The notes: a model not told the origin generated them from the letters alone. Shown: positions 1-7,790, counted from the stretch's first letter. The stretch is 43,824 nucleotides of DNA from an uncultured Pseudomonadota bacterium (GCA_937862865.1 CALMFJ010000157.1:1-43824); one strand, 5' to 3'. Numbers and translations are program-made.

Positions 1-85
1 AACGTAGAACGCAGAACGCAGAAGGGCTTTTAACGTAGAACGTAGAACGTAGAACGCGGAACGCAGAACGTAGAACGCTGAACGT
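1..85. repeat. 7-bp tandem repeat array (AACGTAG family)
   Basis: Two runs of a heptamer, at 1-23 and 32-85, separated by GGGCTTT. The second run has seven consecutive units (AACGTAG, AACGCGG, AACGCAG, AACGCTG variants) in strict 7-nt phase. Both runs have the right-arm polarity seen in the other repeat sites of this window, so a left arm of opposite polarity may lie just outside the window. It ends about 55 nt before the first gene. Confidence 0.9.
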
Positions 86-140
86 TCCTTTTGACATTCC
101 CGCCCCTGGAGAGATACCATTAACATCACACGGAGGAGCT

Positions 141-509
141 ATGAAGATACGGATCACCGCGGGACGGGTCACTGTGGAGGCGGAGCTTTTTGACACGGCG
201 TGCGCGCAGGCCATAGCAAAGATCCTGCCCATCAATGCCATGCCGAATGAATGGGGGGATGAATTCTATTTCTCGGTGGACGTTAAAATGTCCCTTGATG
301 AAACAGCGACGCGCAGCGTCAAAGCCGGGGATATCGCGTTCTGGCCTCCCGGAAACGCGATCGCGATCTTCTTCGGCCCCACACCGCTGTCCCACGGCCC
401 CGATCCCGTCCCTGCGAGCGACGTGAACCTCATCGGCAGGACAACGGGTGATGCGACCATCTTGAGACAGGCAAAAGGGGCAGTGATGATAAGGATAGAG
501 GAGGCGTGA
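141..509 (+). CDS. Cyclophilin-like fold protein (TM1367/Cyclophil_like family)
   Basis: Small cytoplasmic protein of 122 aa without signal peptide. The pattern of an N-terminal beta hairpin (MKIRITAGRVTVEAEL), a central segment EWGDEFYFSV, the AFWPPGNAIAIFFGPTP stretch and a C-terminal beta strand fits the bacterial cyclophilin-like domain family typified by Thermotoga TM1367. These proteins adopt a cyclophilin fold, but a peptidyl-prolyl isomerase activity has not been established for the group, so only the fold is called. The start is supported by GGAGGA at 131-136, 4 nt before the ATG. The gene stands alone between two repeat arrays; a short GC hairpin follows the stop. Confidence 0.85.
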   Translation: MKIRITAGRVTVEAELFDTACAQAIAKILPINAMPNEWGDEFYFSVDVKMSLDETATRSVKAGDIAFWPPGNAIAIFFGPTPLSHGPDPVPASDVNLIGRTTGDATILRQAKGAVMIRIEEA

Positions 510-510
510 A

Positions 511-527
511 AACCGCCGGGGGCGGTT
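511..527 (+). terminator. Short GC hairpin after the cyclophilin-like gene
   Basis: Perfect 7-bp stem AACCGCC/GGCGGTT with a 3-nt loop, 1 nt after the stop codon. No T-run follows, so it is a weak candidate for intrinsic termination or 3'-end protection. Confidence 0.4.
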
Positions 528-530
528 TGG

Positions 531-698
531 GTTCTAGATTCCGCGTTCTACGTTCTACGTTGGAAAACCCTGGATAGGCGTACTGTTCATGCAGGACACT
601 TTTAAGGAGTAAAGTAGAACGGCAGTCAGCGCCCTCTCCGGCTATAAGTCTTTAACGTAGAACGCGGAACGTAGAACGTAGAACGTGGAACGTAGAAC
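531..698. repeat. Inverted heptad repeat pair
   Basis: Left arm 531-561 reads as CGTTCTA-type units and right arm 654-698 as AACGTAG-type units (six full units plus a partial). The arms are complementary and enclose about 90 nt in which only a short repeat fragment (near 613-621) is visible. The right arm ends 12 nt before the next start codon, so it would form part of that gene's 5' leader. Nothing else recognisable lies between 510 and 710. Confidence 0.88.
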
Positions 699-710
699 CT
701 CAAGGTAGCT

Positions 711-1790
711 ATGGCTGACGACGAAATAAGAAGTGTATCCGTGCGGGATGTCGTGAGGCCGCTTGTGGCGACGTTTGCGACATCTCTCGGGCAGAAGGCC
801 GTGATGCACAGCATCATTGTCACGGTCAGGCTGAAGGACGGGTCGCAGGGCTCGGGCGAGTGCCCCACGAGTTTTGTCCTTCCGCACGAAAATGCACGGA
901 ACATACGGGGGATGATCGAGAGCGAAAGGCCGGGCCTCATCGGGAGAAGTGCCTCGGATTACGCCGGGATAACATCGCGGCTGCGGCAGAGATATCCGCT
1001 CTTCCCTATGACCGTCTCGGGGATCGAGACCGCCCTCTGGCGTGCATGGTTAAACGCCTCGGGCAGGGACGAATGGGAATGGTTCGGCGGGGCGACGGAC
1101 CGCATCGAATCCGACATCACGGTCCCCGTCACGCGCGACGAGGACTTCATCGTCCGCTGGGTCGGCCGGGCGGCGAGAAAGGGCTTTGGGATATTCAAGA
1201 TTAAGGTGAACGGGAGAAAGGAGGATGATATCTGGCTGATAGACCGCGTGGCCTCGATGCTCCGCGATACGGGAAAGGAATTCGCCATACGGCTCGACGG
1301 CAACCAGGCGTTTTCCGTAGATAACTGCCTCGCCCTGTGTGAATACGTGAAGCGAAAAGAATACCCGGTGGAGCTGTTCGAACAGCCCCTGAAGAAGGAT
1401 GACTACAGGGGCCTCAAAAAACTGGCCCGACGTGCGCCGCTGCCCATTATACTTGACGAAACGGTCTTTTCGCGCCGGGACATGGAGACCGTGATCGGCG
1501 AACGTTCAGGGCATGGCGTCAATATCAAGATAGCCAAGAGCGGCATCACGGAGTCGCTGGCGATCATCGGCCTCGCAAAAAGGCACGGCATGAAGCTGAT
1601 GGCCGGATGCATGATCGAGACAATGACGGGGCTGTCAGCAGGTATTCAGATGGCAATGGGAACGGCCGCATTCGACCATATCGACCTCGACTCTGTTCAT
1701 TACCTGCATCACAAGAAGCGGTACGGCTGCATCGGTATCGACGGAGCGCATTACAGGATGGAAAAGAAAGGCCATAATGAAAAATCCTGA
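711..1790 (+). CDS. Enolase-superfamily dipeptide epimerase-like protein
   Basis: Mandelate racemase/muconate lactonizing enzyme group of the enolase superfamily, 359 aa. Visible catalytic and metal residues are the KxK pair K163/K165, metal ligands D196 (with N198), E224 and D249, and the opposite-face base K273 in NIKIAKSG. The DxN...ELFEQP...ILDET order and the KIAK segment match dipeptide epimerases (L-Ala-D/L-Glu type), which act in peptidoglycan peptide recycling; the exact dipeptide cannot be read from sequence. The start has AAGGT 4-5 nt upstream. It overlaps the next gene by 14 nt, suggesting co-translation with the YihY-cNMP protein. An alternative is another MR-group acid-sugar or N-succinyl amino acid enzyme. 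Confidence 0.85.
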   Translation: MADDEIRSVSVRDVVRPLVATFATSLGQKAVMHSIIVTVRLKDGSQGSGECPTSFVLPHENARNIRGMIESERPGLIGRSASDYAGITSRLRQRYPLFPMTVSGIETALWRAWLNASGRDEWEWFGGATDRIESDITVPVTRDEDFIVRWVGRAARKGFGIFKIKVNGRKEDDIWLIDRVASMLRDTGKEFAIRLDGNQAFSVDNCLALCEYVKRKEYPVELFEQPLKKDDYRGLKKLARRAPLPIILDETVFSRRDMETVIGERSGHGVNIKIAKSGITESLAIIGLAKRHGMKLMAGCMIETMTGLSAGIQMAMGTAAFDHIDLDSVHYLHHKKRYGCIGIDGAHYRMEKKGHNEKS

Positions 1791-3024
1791 CAGGGAGACT
1801 TTTTTTGAGGGTATTGCCCGGTCTGTGCGGGTTGCCGGCCTGATCTTTCGGGAATCCTTGCGCTCTTTCCTGAGCAACAACGACTTCGAGATGTCCGCCG
1901 CCCTGGCGACGTACAGTTTTTTTGCCCTTGTTCCCCTGCTCTTCTTTGTGATAAGCGCCGTGGCGGGAAACGGACAGTATGCGGCCGTGCTCGTTACCGG
2001 CATCGAGGGGCTTATCGACCATCTTTTCCCGCGGATCCGGGAATGGATGAGCCTCGAGTTCTCGACGGTGACCCGAAATCCGGTCACCCTGGGCATCGCC
2101 GCCATGGTCATGGTCTTCGTCGCGGCCATGTCGCTTGTCGATTCGCTGCGAACAACATTTTTCAAGATCTTCAAAAAGGACCCGCCGGCATCTTTCTTCG
2201 CAACACAGGCGGGCAACATCCGAAGTGCCCTGATCATGCTCTTCCTGTTTGTCGCCCTCACAGGGGCCGAATTGATCTTCAGCTCCGTTACCGCGCATTT
2301 ATCTTCGCGGGGGATCGAGATCGGCCGTATCACAGGCATCATCATATCCGTCGCCGTCGCAACCGGGTGCATGGCTTTTTTCTATTCCATCTTTCTCCCC
2401 GTCCGGCTCACGCCTTTAAAATTGTTCGGGGCGTCCCTCATTTCGGCGGTCCTCATAATCGCCATGCGGGAGATCTTTGCCTTTATCATTGAGAAAAACC
2501 CGGCATACGGGCAAACCTTCGGTTCCCTCAAAGTGCTCTTCGTAATGATCGCCTGGGTATACTACTGTTTCCTCGTTATCCTGTTCGGGGCCGAAGTCGC
2601 CGTAAATACCGAGAAACGTGACGCGCTGCTCCTTAAAGCCCTCTTTACCGGCAGCATTCCGGGCCTGACGCGTTCCCGGCTCTTCGACAAATACATCACG
2701 CATCACCCTGCCGGCGATATTATTTTCAGCGAAGGCGATGACGGCGCGACAATGTTCTACGTTATCGAGGGTTCGGTAGACATAGACAGGGAAGGCAGGC
2801 ACATACGCACAATGGCCGCCGGGGAGTACTTCGGGGAGATGTCCATGCTCCTCGGGACCAGCAGGACCGCCGCGGCCACGGCCTCACAGGAAACAAGGCT
2901 CATCGCGATATCCCGGGACAACTTCAACATCATCCTCCGCGAGAACGCCCCGATTGTCCTCGCCATCCTGAAAGAAATGGCCGACCGCCTGAAGGACACG
3001 GACGAATCACTGGTAAGGCGGTAA
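1777..3024 (+). CDS. YihY/BrkB membrane protein fused to a cyclic-nucleotide-binding domain
   Basis: Residues 1 to about 290 are a YihY/BrkB-family integral membrane domain: an amphipathic N-terminus ending in FEMSAALATYSFFALVPLLFF, then further hydrophobic segments, the last around LKVLFVMIAWVYYCFLVILFGAEVA. Residues about 305-410 form a Crp-type cNMP-binding domain with the phosphate-binding cassette FGEMSMLLGTSRTAA, including the Glu and Arg that normally hold the cyclic phosphate. YihY proteins (once called ribonuclease BN by mistake) have no settled function. The fusion suggests a membrane protein gated by a cyclic nucleotide, with the sensor in the cytoplasm. No HTH or kinase is attached. 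It is translationally coupled to the upstream epimerase gene. Confidence 0.88.
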   Translation: MKNPDRETFFEGIARSVRVAGLIFRESLRSFLSNNDFEMSAALATYSFFALVPLLFFVISAVAGNGQYAAVLVTGIEGLIDHLFPRIREWMSLEFSTVTRNPVTLGIAAMVMVFVAAMSLVDSLRTTFFKIFKKDPPASFFATQAGNIRSALIMLFLFVALTGAELIFSSVTAHLSSRGIEIGRITGIIISVAVATGCMAFFYSIFLPVRLTPLKLFGASLISAVLIIAMREIFAFIIEKNPAYGQTFGSLKVLFVMIAWVYYCFLVILFGAEVAVNTEKRDALLLKALFTGSIPGLTRSRLFDKYITHHPAGDIIFSEGDDGATMFYVIEGSVDIDREGRHIRTMAAGEYFGEMSMLLGTSRTAAATASQETRLIAISRDNFNIILRENAPIVLAILKEMADRLKDTDESLVRR

Positions 3025-3028
3025 AGAC

Positions 3029-3172
3029 CGTTCTACGTTCTACGTTTATCCATTCCTTGAATATTTCCTTAAAGAAATTTTCTTCAAGTTTTAGCCATGA
3101 TCATTTATCGGAGATAATCAATGATCGGGATGGGATTATAACGTAGAACGCAGAACGTAGAACCTAGAACGT
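3029..3172. repeat. Inverted heptad repeat pair overlapping the xseA 3' end
   Basis: Left arm 3029-3048 (CGTTCTA units) starts 4 nt after the yihY-type stop. Right arm 3140-3172 (AACGTAG, AACGCAG, AACCTAG units) runs into the convergent xseA gene. The last two xseA codons and its TAG stop (complement of 3164-3172) are made of repeat sequence. Between the arms an AT-rich imperfect hairpin (CTTGAA 3056-3061 / TTCAAG 3083-3088) is followed by TTTT and could act as a weak terminator for the plus-strand operon. Confidence 0.88.
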
Positions 3173-4387
3173 CTTTTTACACCTGACGGTCTCCACATCG
3201 AGGGTCCCTTTGTGGAGGGTGATGGTGAGGGCTTCGCCCGGCGCTACGGTTGCGGCGTCGGTGATGACCTCGGCTGTCGCGGCACGAGCGGTGATGCTGT
3301 AGCCGCGTTCGAGGATGGCCGTCGGGTTGAGGTCGCCTGTGCGCTGAGAGAGAGAATCCAGCTTCACGCGCCTGTTGGTCATGTAGGCCAGGAGGTTTCG
3401 CTCGAGGCCGGCGGAAAGATCGTCGAGGTAGATCCTGTGCGAATCGAAGAAGTCCTTCTTCTCCTTGAACTCCATGACATTGCGGACGAGATCGTATTGC
3501 GCCCGTTCGATCTTTCTCCGTACAGCATGGCAGAGCGTCTCGCGCATCCCGGCGAGATAACGCCCTATGTCAACTTTGTCCGGGCAGACCATTGCGGCTG
3601 CGGCAGTCGGGGTCGGGGCGCGCACGTCCGCCACGAGATCGGCGATCGTGAAATCAACCTCGTGGCCGACCGCCGAAACGACGGGGATCGTTGAATCAAA
3701 GATGGCCCGGGCAAGGACCTCTTCGTTAAAAGGAGCGAGGTCTTCGTACGATCCCCCTCCCCTGCCGACGATGATCACGTCAACGTCTTGCGACTCGTTG
3801 AAATAACGGACCCCGTCCGTGATCTCAAATGCCGCCCCGGCCCCCTGGACCGACGCGGGATAAAGCTTAACAGGGATATTACCGGACCTCTCATGGATGA
3901 TCCGGAGCATGTCGCGTATCGCGGCCCCTGCGGGCGACGTGACAATGCCTATGCATCGCGGGAAGGCCGGAAGCGGCTTTTTGCGGCTTTCGTCAAAGAG
4001 GCCTTCCTTGAAGAGTTTTTCCTTGAGCTCAAGGAAGCGAAGATAGACAACGCCCTGATCGCCCTTCTTCACCAGGTCGGTCACGATGAGCTGATATTCT
4101 CCCCGCTTTTCGTAAACATCGATCCTGCCCTTGCACAGGGCCCGATCGCCGTCCTGTACGGCCTTGCCCCCGGGCATCCTGCCTGCACAGTTGAAGAACA
4201 CCCCGCGGATCATGGCGGAATCGTCTTTGAGTGTGAAATAGAAATGGCCGGACGGGTAGAGCCTGGCGTTCGACACCTCGCCCTCTACCCGGACATCGCG
4301 GAACCTGCCGCTGACGAACCTTTTGAGCTCCGCTGTCAGCTCGGAGACAGTGAGAAGGTTTTCCCCCTTCTGAACGAACAATGTCAT
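3164..4387 (-). CDS. xseA: Exodeoxyribonuclease VII large subunit
   Basis: Large subunit (407 aa) of ExoVII, which degrades single-stranded DNA to oligonucleotides. An N-terminal OB-fold nucleic-acid-binding domain (from about residue 10, LTVSELTAELKRFV...VEGEVSN) is followed by the catalytic domain with the hallmark GRGGGSYEDLAPFNEE and SAVGHEVDFTIADLVADVRAPTPTAAA blocks. The start is the ATG at 4387, because it overlaps the thiC stop as ATGA; the longer open frame upstream lies within thiC. The small subunit gene xseB, often next to xseA, is not found in this window. The extreme C-terminus (Thr-Phe-stop) is encoded by the heptad repeat array. Confidence 0.95.
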   Translation of the reverse strand: MTLFVQKGENLLTVSELTAELKRFVSGRFRDVRVEGEVSNARLYPSGHFYFTLKDDSAMIRGVFFNCAGRMPGGKAVQDGDRALCKGRIDVYEKRGEYQLIVTDLVKKGDQGVVYLRFLELKEKLFKEGLFDESRKKPLPAFPRCIGIVTSPAGAAIRDMLRIIHERSGNIPVKLYPASVQGAGAAFEITDGVRYFNESQDVDVIIVGRGGGSYEDLAPFNEEVLARAIFDSTIPVVSAVGHEVDFTIADLVADVRAPTPTAAAAMVCPDKVDIGRYLAGMRETLCHAVRRKIERAQYDLVRNVMEFKEKKDFFDSHRIYLDDLSAGLERNLLAYMTNRRVKLDSLSQRTGDLNPTAILERGYSITARAATAEVITDAATVAPGEALTITLHKGTLDVETVRCKKTF

Positions 4388-5673
4388 TTCTTCTTTTTCA
4401 GGTGGTCCTTTATCAGTTTCATCGAGCAGAACTCGCCGCACATGCTGCAGACATCGTTCTTCAGGTTCCGTTCCTTCCTGAAACTCCTGATCTTGTCGGG
4501 ATCGATCGCGCATTTGATCTGGCCCTTCCAGTCAAGCGCCTTCCGGTAAATTGACATGGCCCTGTCGAGCTCGAAGGCCTTCCTGCTTCCGCGCGCGAGG
4601 TCGGCTGCATGCGCCGCGATCTTTGTCACGATAACGCCATCCCGCACATCCTGCGGCAGGGGCAGGCCGAGATGCTCCGACGGGGTGACATAGCACAGGA
4701 AGTCAGCCCCGTAGTATCCCGCGAGAGCACCGCCCATGGCCGACGTTATGTGGTCGTACCCCGGGGCGATATCGGTGACGATAGGCCCGAGAACATAGAA
4801 CGGGGCGTCATTGCAGAGCTTCTTCTGGAGGACCATGTTGGTCTCGATCTGGTTGATCGGCACATGGCCGGGCCCTTCGACCATCACCTGCACGCCTTGA
4901 TCGATCGCCTCCTGGCATAACTCGCCCAGCGTTATCAGCTCCTGGATCTGGCCCCGGTCGGTCGCATCGGCTATGCAGCCGGGCCGCAGGGCATCGCCGA
5001 GGCTCAGGGTCATGTCGTATTTCTTCGCGATCCTGATCAGCCTGTCGTAATTCTCGTACAGCGGGTTCTCTTTCCCGTTCATGATGATCCACTCGGCAAG
5101 GAACGCGCCGCCGCGGCTCACGATATCGGTTATCCTTCCCTGGTTTCTTAAGCGGTCGAGCGCGCTTTTCGTGACCCCGCAGTGGACCGTGACAAAATCG
5201 ACGCCGTCGGCCCCGTGCTTTTCGATAACATCGAAAAGGAGGTTGGGGTCCATTTTCGTTATGGGCTTCCTTTTCGCTACGGTCTCCACCGCCGCCTGAT
5301 AGATCGGCACCGTACCGACCGGTATTTTCGCGGCGCCAACAATGATCTTGCGGATCGCATCGAGATCGCCGCCGGTGCTTAAGTCCATGACGGCATCAGC
5401 CCCGGCGTCCCGCGCTATCGCGAGCTTTTCGAGCTCTTCATCGACGTTGACGCGTTCAGGGGAGGTGCCGATATTGGCGTTTACCTTGACGCTCATACCC
5501 TGTCCGACACCTTTCGGGGTAAAATCCTTATGCCTGTTGTTCGCAAGGACCGCCACCTTGCCTTCGGCGACCAGCCTGCGCAACTCTTCCCTGTCAACAC
5601 CTTCATCGCGGGCAACGCGCTCCATTACTTTCGTAATCTTGCCTTCCCGTGCTGCAATTAATTGATTTTTCAT
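4384..5673 (-). CDS. thiC: Phosphomethylpyrimidine synthase ThiC (short form)
   Basis: Non-canonical radical SAM enzyme converting aminoimidazole ribotide to HMP-phosphate for thiamine synthesis. The 429-aa length matches the compact ThiC of many anaerobes rather than the roughly 600-aa E. coli and plant type. Visible: NANIGTSPERVNVDEELEKL, DAVMDLSTGGD, GTVPIYQA, FVTVHCGV, EGPGHVP, and a C-terminal cluster motif CSMCGEFC. The cysteine spacing is CX2CX3C, one residue shorter than the CX2CX4C of the long form. The ATG at 5673 is preferred over an in-frame TTG at 5706 because GGAG lies about 11 nt upstream. It sits between thiD and xseA. The paralogue BzaF (5-hydroxybenzimidazole synthase) is an alternative, but the thiD neighbour favours ThiC. 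Confidence 0.9.
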   Translation of the reverse strand: MKNQLIAAREGKITKVMERVARDEGVDREELRRLVAEGKVAVLANNRHKDFTPKGVGQGMSVKVNANIGTSPERVNVDEELEKLAIARDAGADAVMDLSTGGDLDAIRKIIVGAAKIPVGTVPIYQAAVETVAKRKPITKMDPNLLFDVIEKHGADGVDFVTVHCGVTKSALDRLRNQGRITDIVSRGGAFLAEWIIMNGKENPLYENYDRLIRIAKKYDMTLSLGDALRPGCIADATDRGQIQELITLGELCQEAIDQGVQVMVEGPGHVPINQIETNMVLQKKLCNDAPFYVLGPIVTDIAPGYDHITSAMGGALAGYYGADFLCYVTPSEHLGLPLPQDVRDGVIVTKIAAHAADLARGSRKAFELDRAMSIYRKALDWKGQIKCAIDPDKIRSFRKERNLKNDVCSMCGEFCSMKLIKDHLKKKK

Positions 5674-5737
5674 AATTGTGTCATCTCCATCAAAAAATAA
5701 ATTCAATCGGCCTTATCTTGCCGGGCCGGAGCGCGGG

Positions 5738-6550
5738 TCAATCCCCGCAGACCTTCGTCGCATCCGGCCTGCATGCCGTTGAAACATAGTAATACCCGTT
5801 CTCGTCTATCCTGTAGCGTGACCGCAGCAGTTCTTCGAAGGCCCTCCCGGCGGCCATGAATGCATCACGCGGCGAAAGCCCCCTGGCCAGGAAACATGTC
5901 AGTATCGAAGAAAATGTACAGCCCGTTCCATGGACCGCCGCATCGACCCTCTTCTTTTCATGAACAAGAATGCCCTCGCCATCGAAGAAAACATCGACGG
6001 GATCCCCTTTGAGGTGCCCGCCCTTTACAATGACGGCGCGAGGCCCGAGGGACCTGATCGCGACTGCCGCCGCCCTTGCCTCATTCACGGTCCGAACCCT
6101 TTTCCCCGTTATGACCGATGCCTCGTCTGCGTTCGGCGTAAGCACCGCGGTCTTGCCAAAGAGAAGGGAACGGCAGGCGGAGATCCCTTTTTCGGTAATG
6201 AGGGGGATCCCGTTCTTCGCCGCAAAAACAGGGTCAAAAACGACCGGCACCGTCTCGCGGGCCCCGATGAAAGCGGCCGTCTCCCTGACGCAGGCCTCGT
6301 TGCACAGGACGCCTATCTTTATACCGCTCAAATGCACACCCCGTGTCGCCGCCGCGAGGGTCTCTCGAAACAGCGCCGCTGATGACGCCTTGACCCTCTC
6401 GACGCCTGAAGGCCCCTGGATAACGGTCGACGTCGGCACCGCAATCCCGTGAAAACCGAAGGAGAAAAAGGTATCGACATCCCTGATAACGCCCGCCCCG
6501 GACGAGGCGTCGAACCCGGCTACAGACAGTATGCTGTTCATTATATTCAT
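5738..6550 (-). CDS. thiD: Hydroxymethylpyrimidine/phosphomethylpyrimidine kinase ThiD
   Basis: Ribokinase-fold kinase (270 aa) that phosphorylates HMP-phosphate to the pyrophosphate, the step after ThiC. Visible: SVAGFDASSGAGVIRDVDTF at the N-terminus (substrate site), PVVFDPVFAAKNG, LTPNADEAS, and the anion-hole/catalytic GTGCTFSS near residue 214. First gene of a thiD-thiC-xseA operon (64-nt gap to thiC). An alternative start at the second Met (6541) is possible; neither has a strong ribosome binding site. No TPP riboswitch (no CTGAGA or other THI-box core) could be found upstream. Confidence 0.93.
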   Translation of the reverse strand: MNIMNSILSVAGFDASSGAGVIRDVDTFFSFGFHGIAVPTSTVIQGPSGVERVKASSAALFRETLAAATRGVHLSGIKIGVLCNEACVRETAAFIGARETVPVVFDPVFAAKNGIPLITEKGISACRSLLFGKTAVLTPNADEASVITGKRVRTVNEARAAAVAIRSLGPRAVIVKGGHLKGDPVDVFFDGEGILVHEKKRVDAAVHGTGCTFSSILTCFLARGLSPRDAFMAAGRAFEELLRSRYRIDENGYYYVSTACRPDATKVCGD

Positions 6551-6605
6551 GACATCCGGCCCGCTAAACGGTCCCGTCCCCGAAGAGAGTGGCCCGGCAA
6601 CGCCT

Positions 6606-6634
6606 TATATACCTCTTCGATTTTGTTATTTAAA
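6606..6634 (-). promoter_or_regulatory. Possible sigma-70 promoter for thiD-thiC-xseA
   Basis: Read on the minus strand: TTTAAA (6634-6629), 17-nt spacer, TATATA (6611-6606), about 56 nt upstream of the thiD start. Each box matches consensus at only four of six positions. Confidence 0.4.
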
Positions 6635-6708
6635 ACTGAAAACTATACCACAATTGGCGCTTCAGGGGCTATATAATTATCCCTTACCGGTTACATGGTC
6701 GACGCTTT

Positions 6709-6735
6709 TGTCGAGCCGCTTGTGCGGCCTCGACA
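6709..6735 (+). promoter_or_regulatory. Inverted repeat, candidate enhancer (UAS) for the sigma-54 promoter
   Basis: TGTCGAG-CCGC / GCGG-C-CTCGACA with a 4-nt loop, one bulged base, centred about 100 nt upstream of the -24/-12 promoter. Position and dyad symmetry fit a binding site for an NtrC-family activator; the ZraR-like regulator encoded at 9804-11162 is the obvious candidate. It could instead be an RNA hairpin. Confidence 0.5.
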
Positions 6736-6820
6736 TTTATTTCCCGTACAATCCGGAAAGAAATGGTCAACATGTCTGATTTACCTTGTAGAATCGAACA
6801 GTTATAAAACTAAGACCGAA

Positions 6821-6836
6821 TGGCACGATATTTGCC
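6821..6836 (+). promoter_or_regulatory. Sigma-54 (RpoN) promoter
   Basis: TGGCACGATATTTGCC: the invariant GG and GC are exactly 10 nt apart and the sequence matches TGGCAC-N5-TTGC at every core position. Transcription should start near 6846-6848, which gives a leader of about 35 nt to the ATG at 6882 and argues against an in-frame ATG at 6849. Confidence 0.88.
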
Positions 6837-6881
6837 TCAATAAATAACATGATTTGCAAAAAACCATTTCGGGAGGTTACA

Positions 6882-7328
6882 ATGAAAAAGTTTTACGGGT
6901 TAGTCGTGGTGGTATTCCTGCTGTTGTTTGCAACGAGCGTGTTCGCGTTCGGCCCGGGCGGCGGGTACGGGATGGGCCCCAGGGCCATCGACCTGTCAAA
7001 GGACCAGCAGGATAAGATGTGGCAGTTGAGAGAGAAGTTTAACAGCGATACATCGGCGCTGCGTTACGAGATGTTCCAGAAACGGGGCGAACTGAGGGCA
7101 TTATTCGCCAACCCCGGTGCAACGGAGGCCTCGATCCTTACGAAGGAAAAAGAGGTGAACACTTTGAGGCAGAAAATGCATGACAGAGTTGTCCGTTTCA
7201 AGCTCGATCAGAGAAAGATCTACACACCGGAACAGATCAAGCAGCTCTCTCAGAGAGGCGGGTACGGATGCGGATACGGCCAGGGCCCGCGGGGCGGTGG
7301 AATGGGCATGGGCGGACGCGGCTTCTAG
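6882..7328 (+). CDS. Spy/ZraP-like periplasmic metal-stress protein
   Basis: Secreted protein of 148 aa. Signal peptide MKKFYGLVVVVFLLLFATSVFA with cleavage after AFA or VFA, then a Gly-rich start, an all-helical core with the LTxxQ-type pair LSKDQQDKMWQLREKF and YTPEQIKQLSQ, and a Gly/Met-rich tail (GGYGCGYGQGPRGGGMGMGG). This is the layout of the Spy/CpxP/ZraP periplasmic chaperone and metal-binding family. The start has GGGAGG at 6871-6876, 5 nt from the ATG. It is first in a set with a lipoprotein, a second Spy-like protein and a ZraSR-type two-component system, and has its own sigma-54 promoter, so it is probably the main output of that system. Met, Cys and His content in the tail suggests metal binding. 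Confidence 0.82.
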   Translation: MKKFYGLVVVVFLLLFATSVFAFGPGGGYGMGPRAIDLSKDQQDKMWQLREKFNSDTSALRYEMFQKRGELRALFANPGATEASILTKEKEVNTLRQKMHDRVVRFKLDQRKIYTPEQIKQLSQRGGYGCGYGQGPRGGGMGMGGRGF

Positions 7329-7354
7329 TGAAGGAACTATAGACCATTGAAGAA

Positions 7355-7375
7355 GGCGGGCCCGACCGGCCCGCC
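7355..7375 (+). other. Strong intercistronic hairpin
   Basis: GGCGGGCC / GGCCCGCC, 8-bp all-GC stem with a 5-nt loop, between the Spy-like gene and the lipoprotein gene. There is no T-run, so it is more likely an mRNA 3'-stabilising or partial attenuation element that would raise expression of the first gene over the downstream ones. Confidence 0.5.
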
Positions 7376-7400
7376 CTTCGTGGCGGAAAAGGGAGGGAAC

Positions 7401-7790
7401 ATGAAAAAGATCATCACATTAACAGTCCTGGTCGTTGCGGCGGGATTTTTTCTCGTTTCGTGCGCATCCGAGGGGTATAACACCCAGAAGGGCGCTGCGA
7501 TCGGGGCGGGCCTCGGCGCTATCGCAGGCCAGGTGATCGGCCACGATACGGCTTCCACCCTGATAGGGGCGGCAGTCGGGACCCTGGTTGGAGGGATCGG
7601 CGGGAATGCCGTGGACCAGCATGTAACGAACCAGCAGAAAGCGGGCACGGCACAGGCGGGCGCATACCCTTCGTCAAGCCAGGTCACTCCCCAGGACCAG
7701 CCTCCCGGACAATGGGTCGAGGTACCGGGACAGTGGATCGGCGGGAAATGGGTGCCCGCGCACAAGGTATGGGTTCCTGTCAATCCATGA
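7401..7790 (+). CDS. Glycine-zipper lipoprotein
   Basis: 129-aa lipoprotein: signal sequence ending in the lipobox LVSC (Cys about residue 18), then a glycine-zipper segment GAAIGAGLGAIAGQVIG...LIGAAVGTLVGGIGG (about residues 28-70), a Thr/Gln/Pro linker and a Trp-rich C-terminal motif PGQWVEVPGQWIGGKWVPAHKVWVP. Glycine-zipper lipoproteins are usually anchored to the outer membrane and linked to envelope stress (SlyB/OsmB-like). The start at 7401 is chosen over an in-frame ATG at 7347 because GGGAGGG lies 3 nt upstream and the signal peptide begins there. It overlaps the next gene by 22 nt and is part of the stress operon. Confidence 0.85.
   Translation: MKKIITLTVLVVAAGFFLVSCASEGYNTQKGAAIGAGLGAIAGQVIGHDTASTLIGAAVGTLVGGIGGNAVDQHVTNQQKAGTAQAGAYPSSSQVTPQDQPPGQWVEVPGQWIGGKWVPAHKVWVPVNP

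Noticed and set aside
1-85. CRISPR array
   Set aside because: The repeat unit is 7 bp with no spacers; the pattern is a tandem heptamer.
626-940. Small minus-strand gene with FYVPRST repeats
   Set aside because: The repetitive protein is only the translation of the heptad array; it runs into the epimerase gene with no ribosome binding site or known domain.
4387-4513. N-terminal extension of XseA from 4513
   Set aside because: The extra 42 residues lie wholly within thiC in another frame and match nothing; the ATGA overlap at 4384-4387 is the natural start.
6550-6700. TPP riboswitch upstream of thiD
   Set aside because: No CTGAGA or other THI-box core on the minus strand, and the thiD-thiC gap is only 64 nt.
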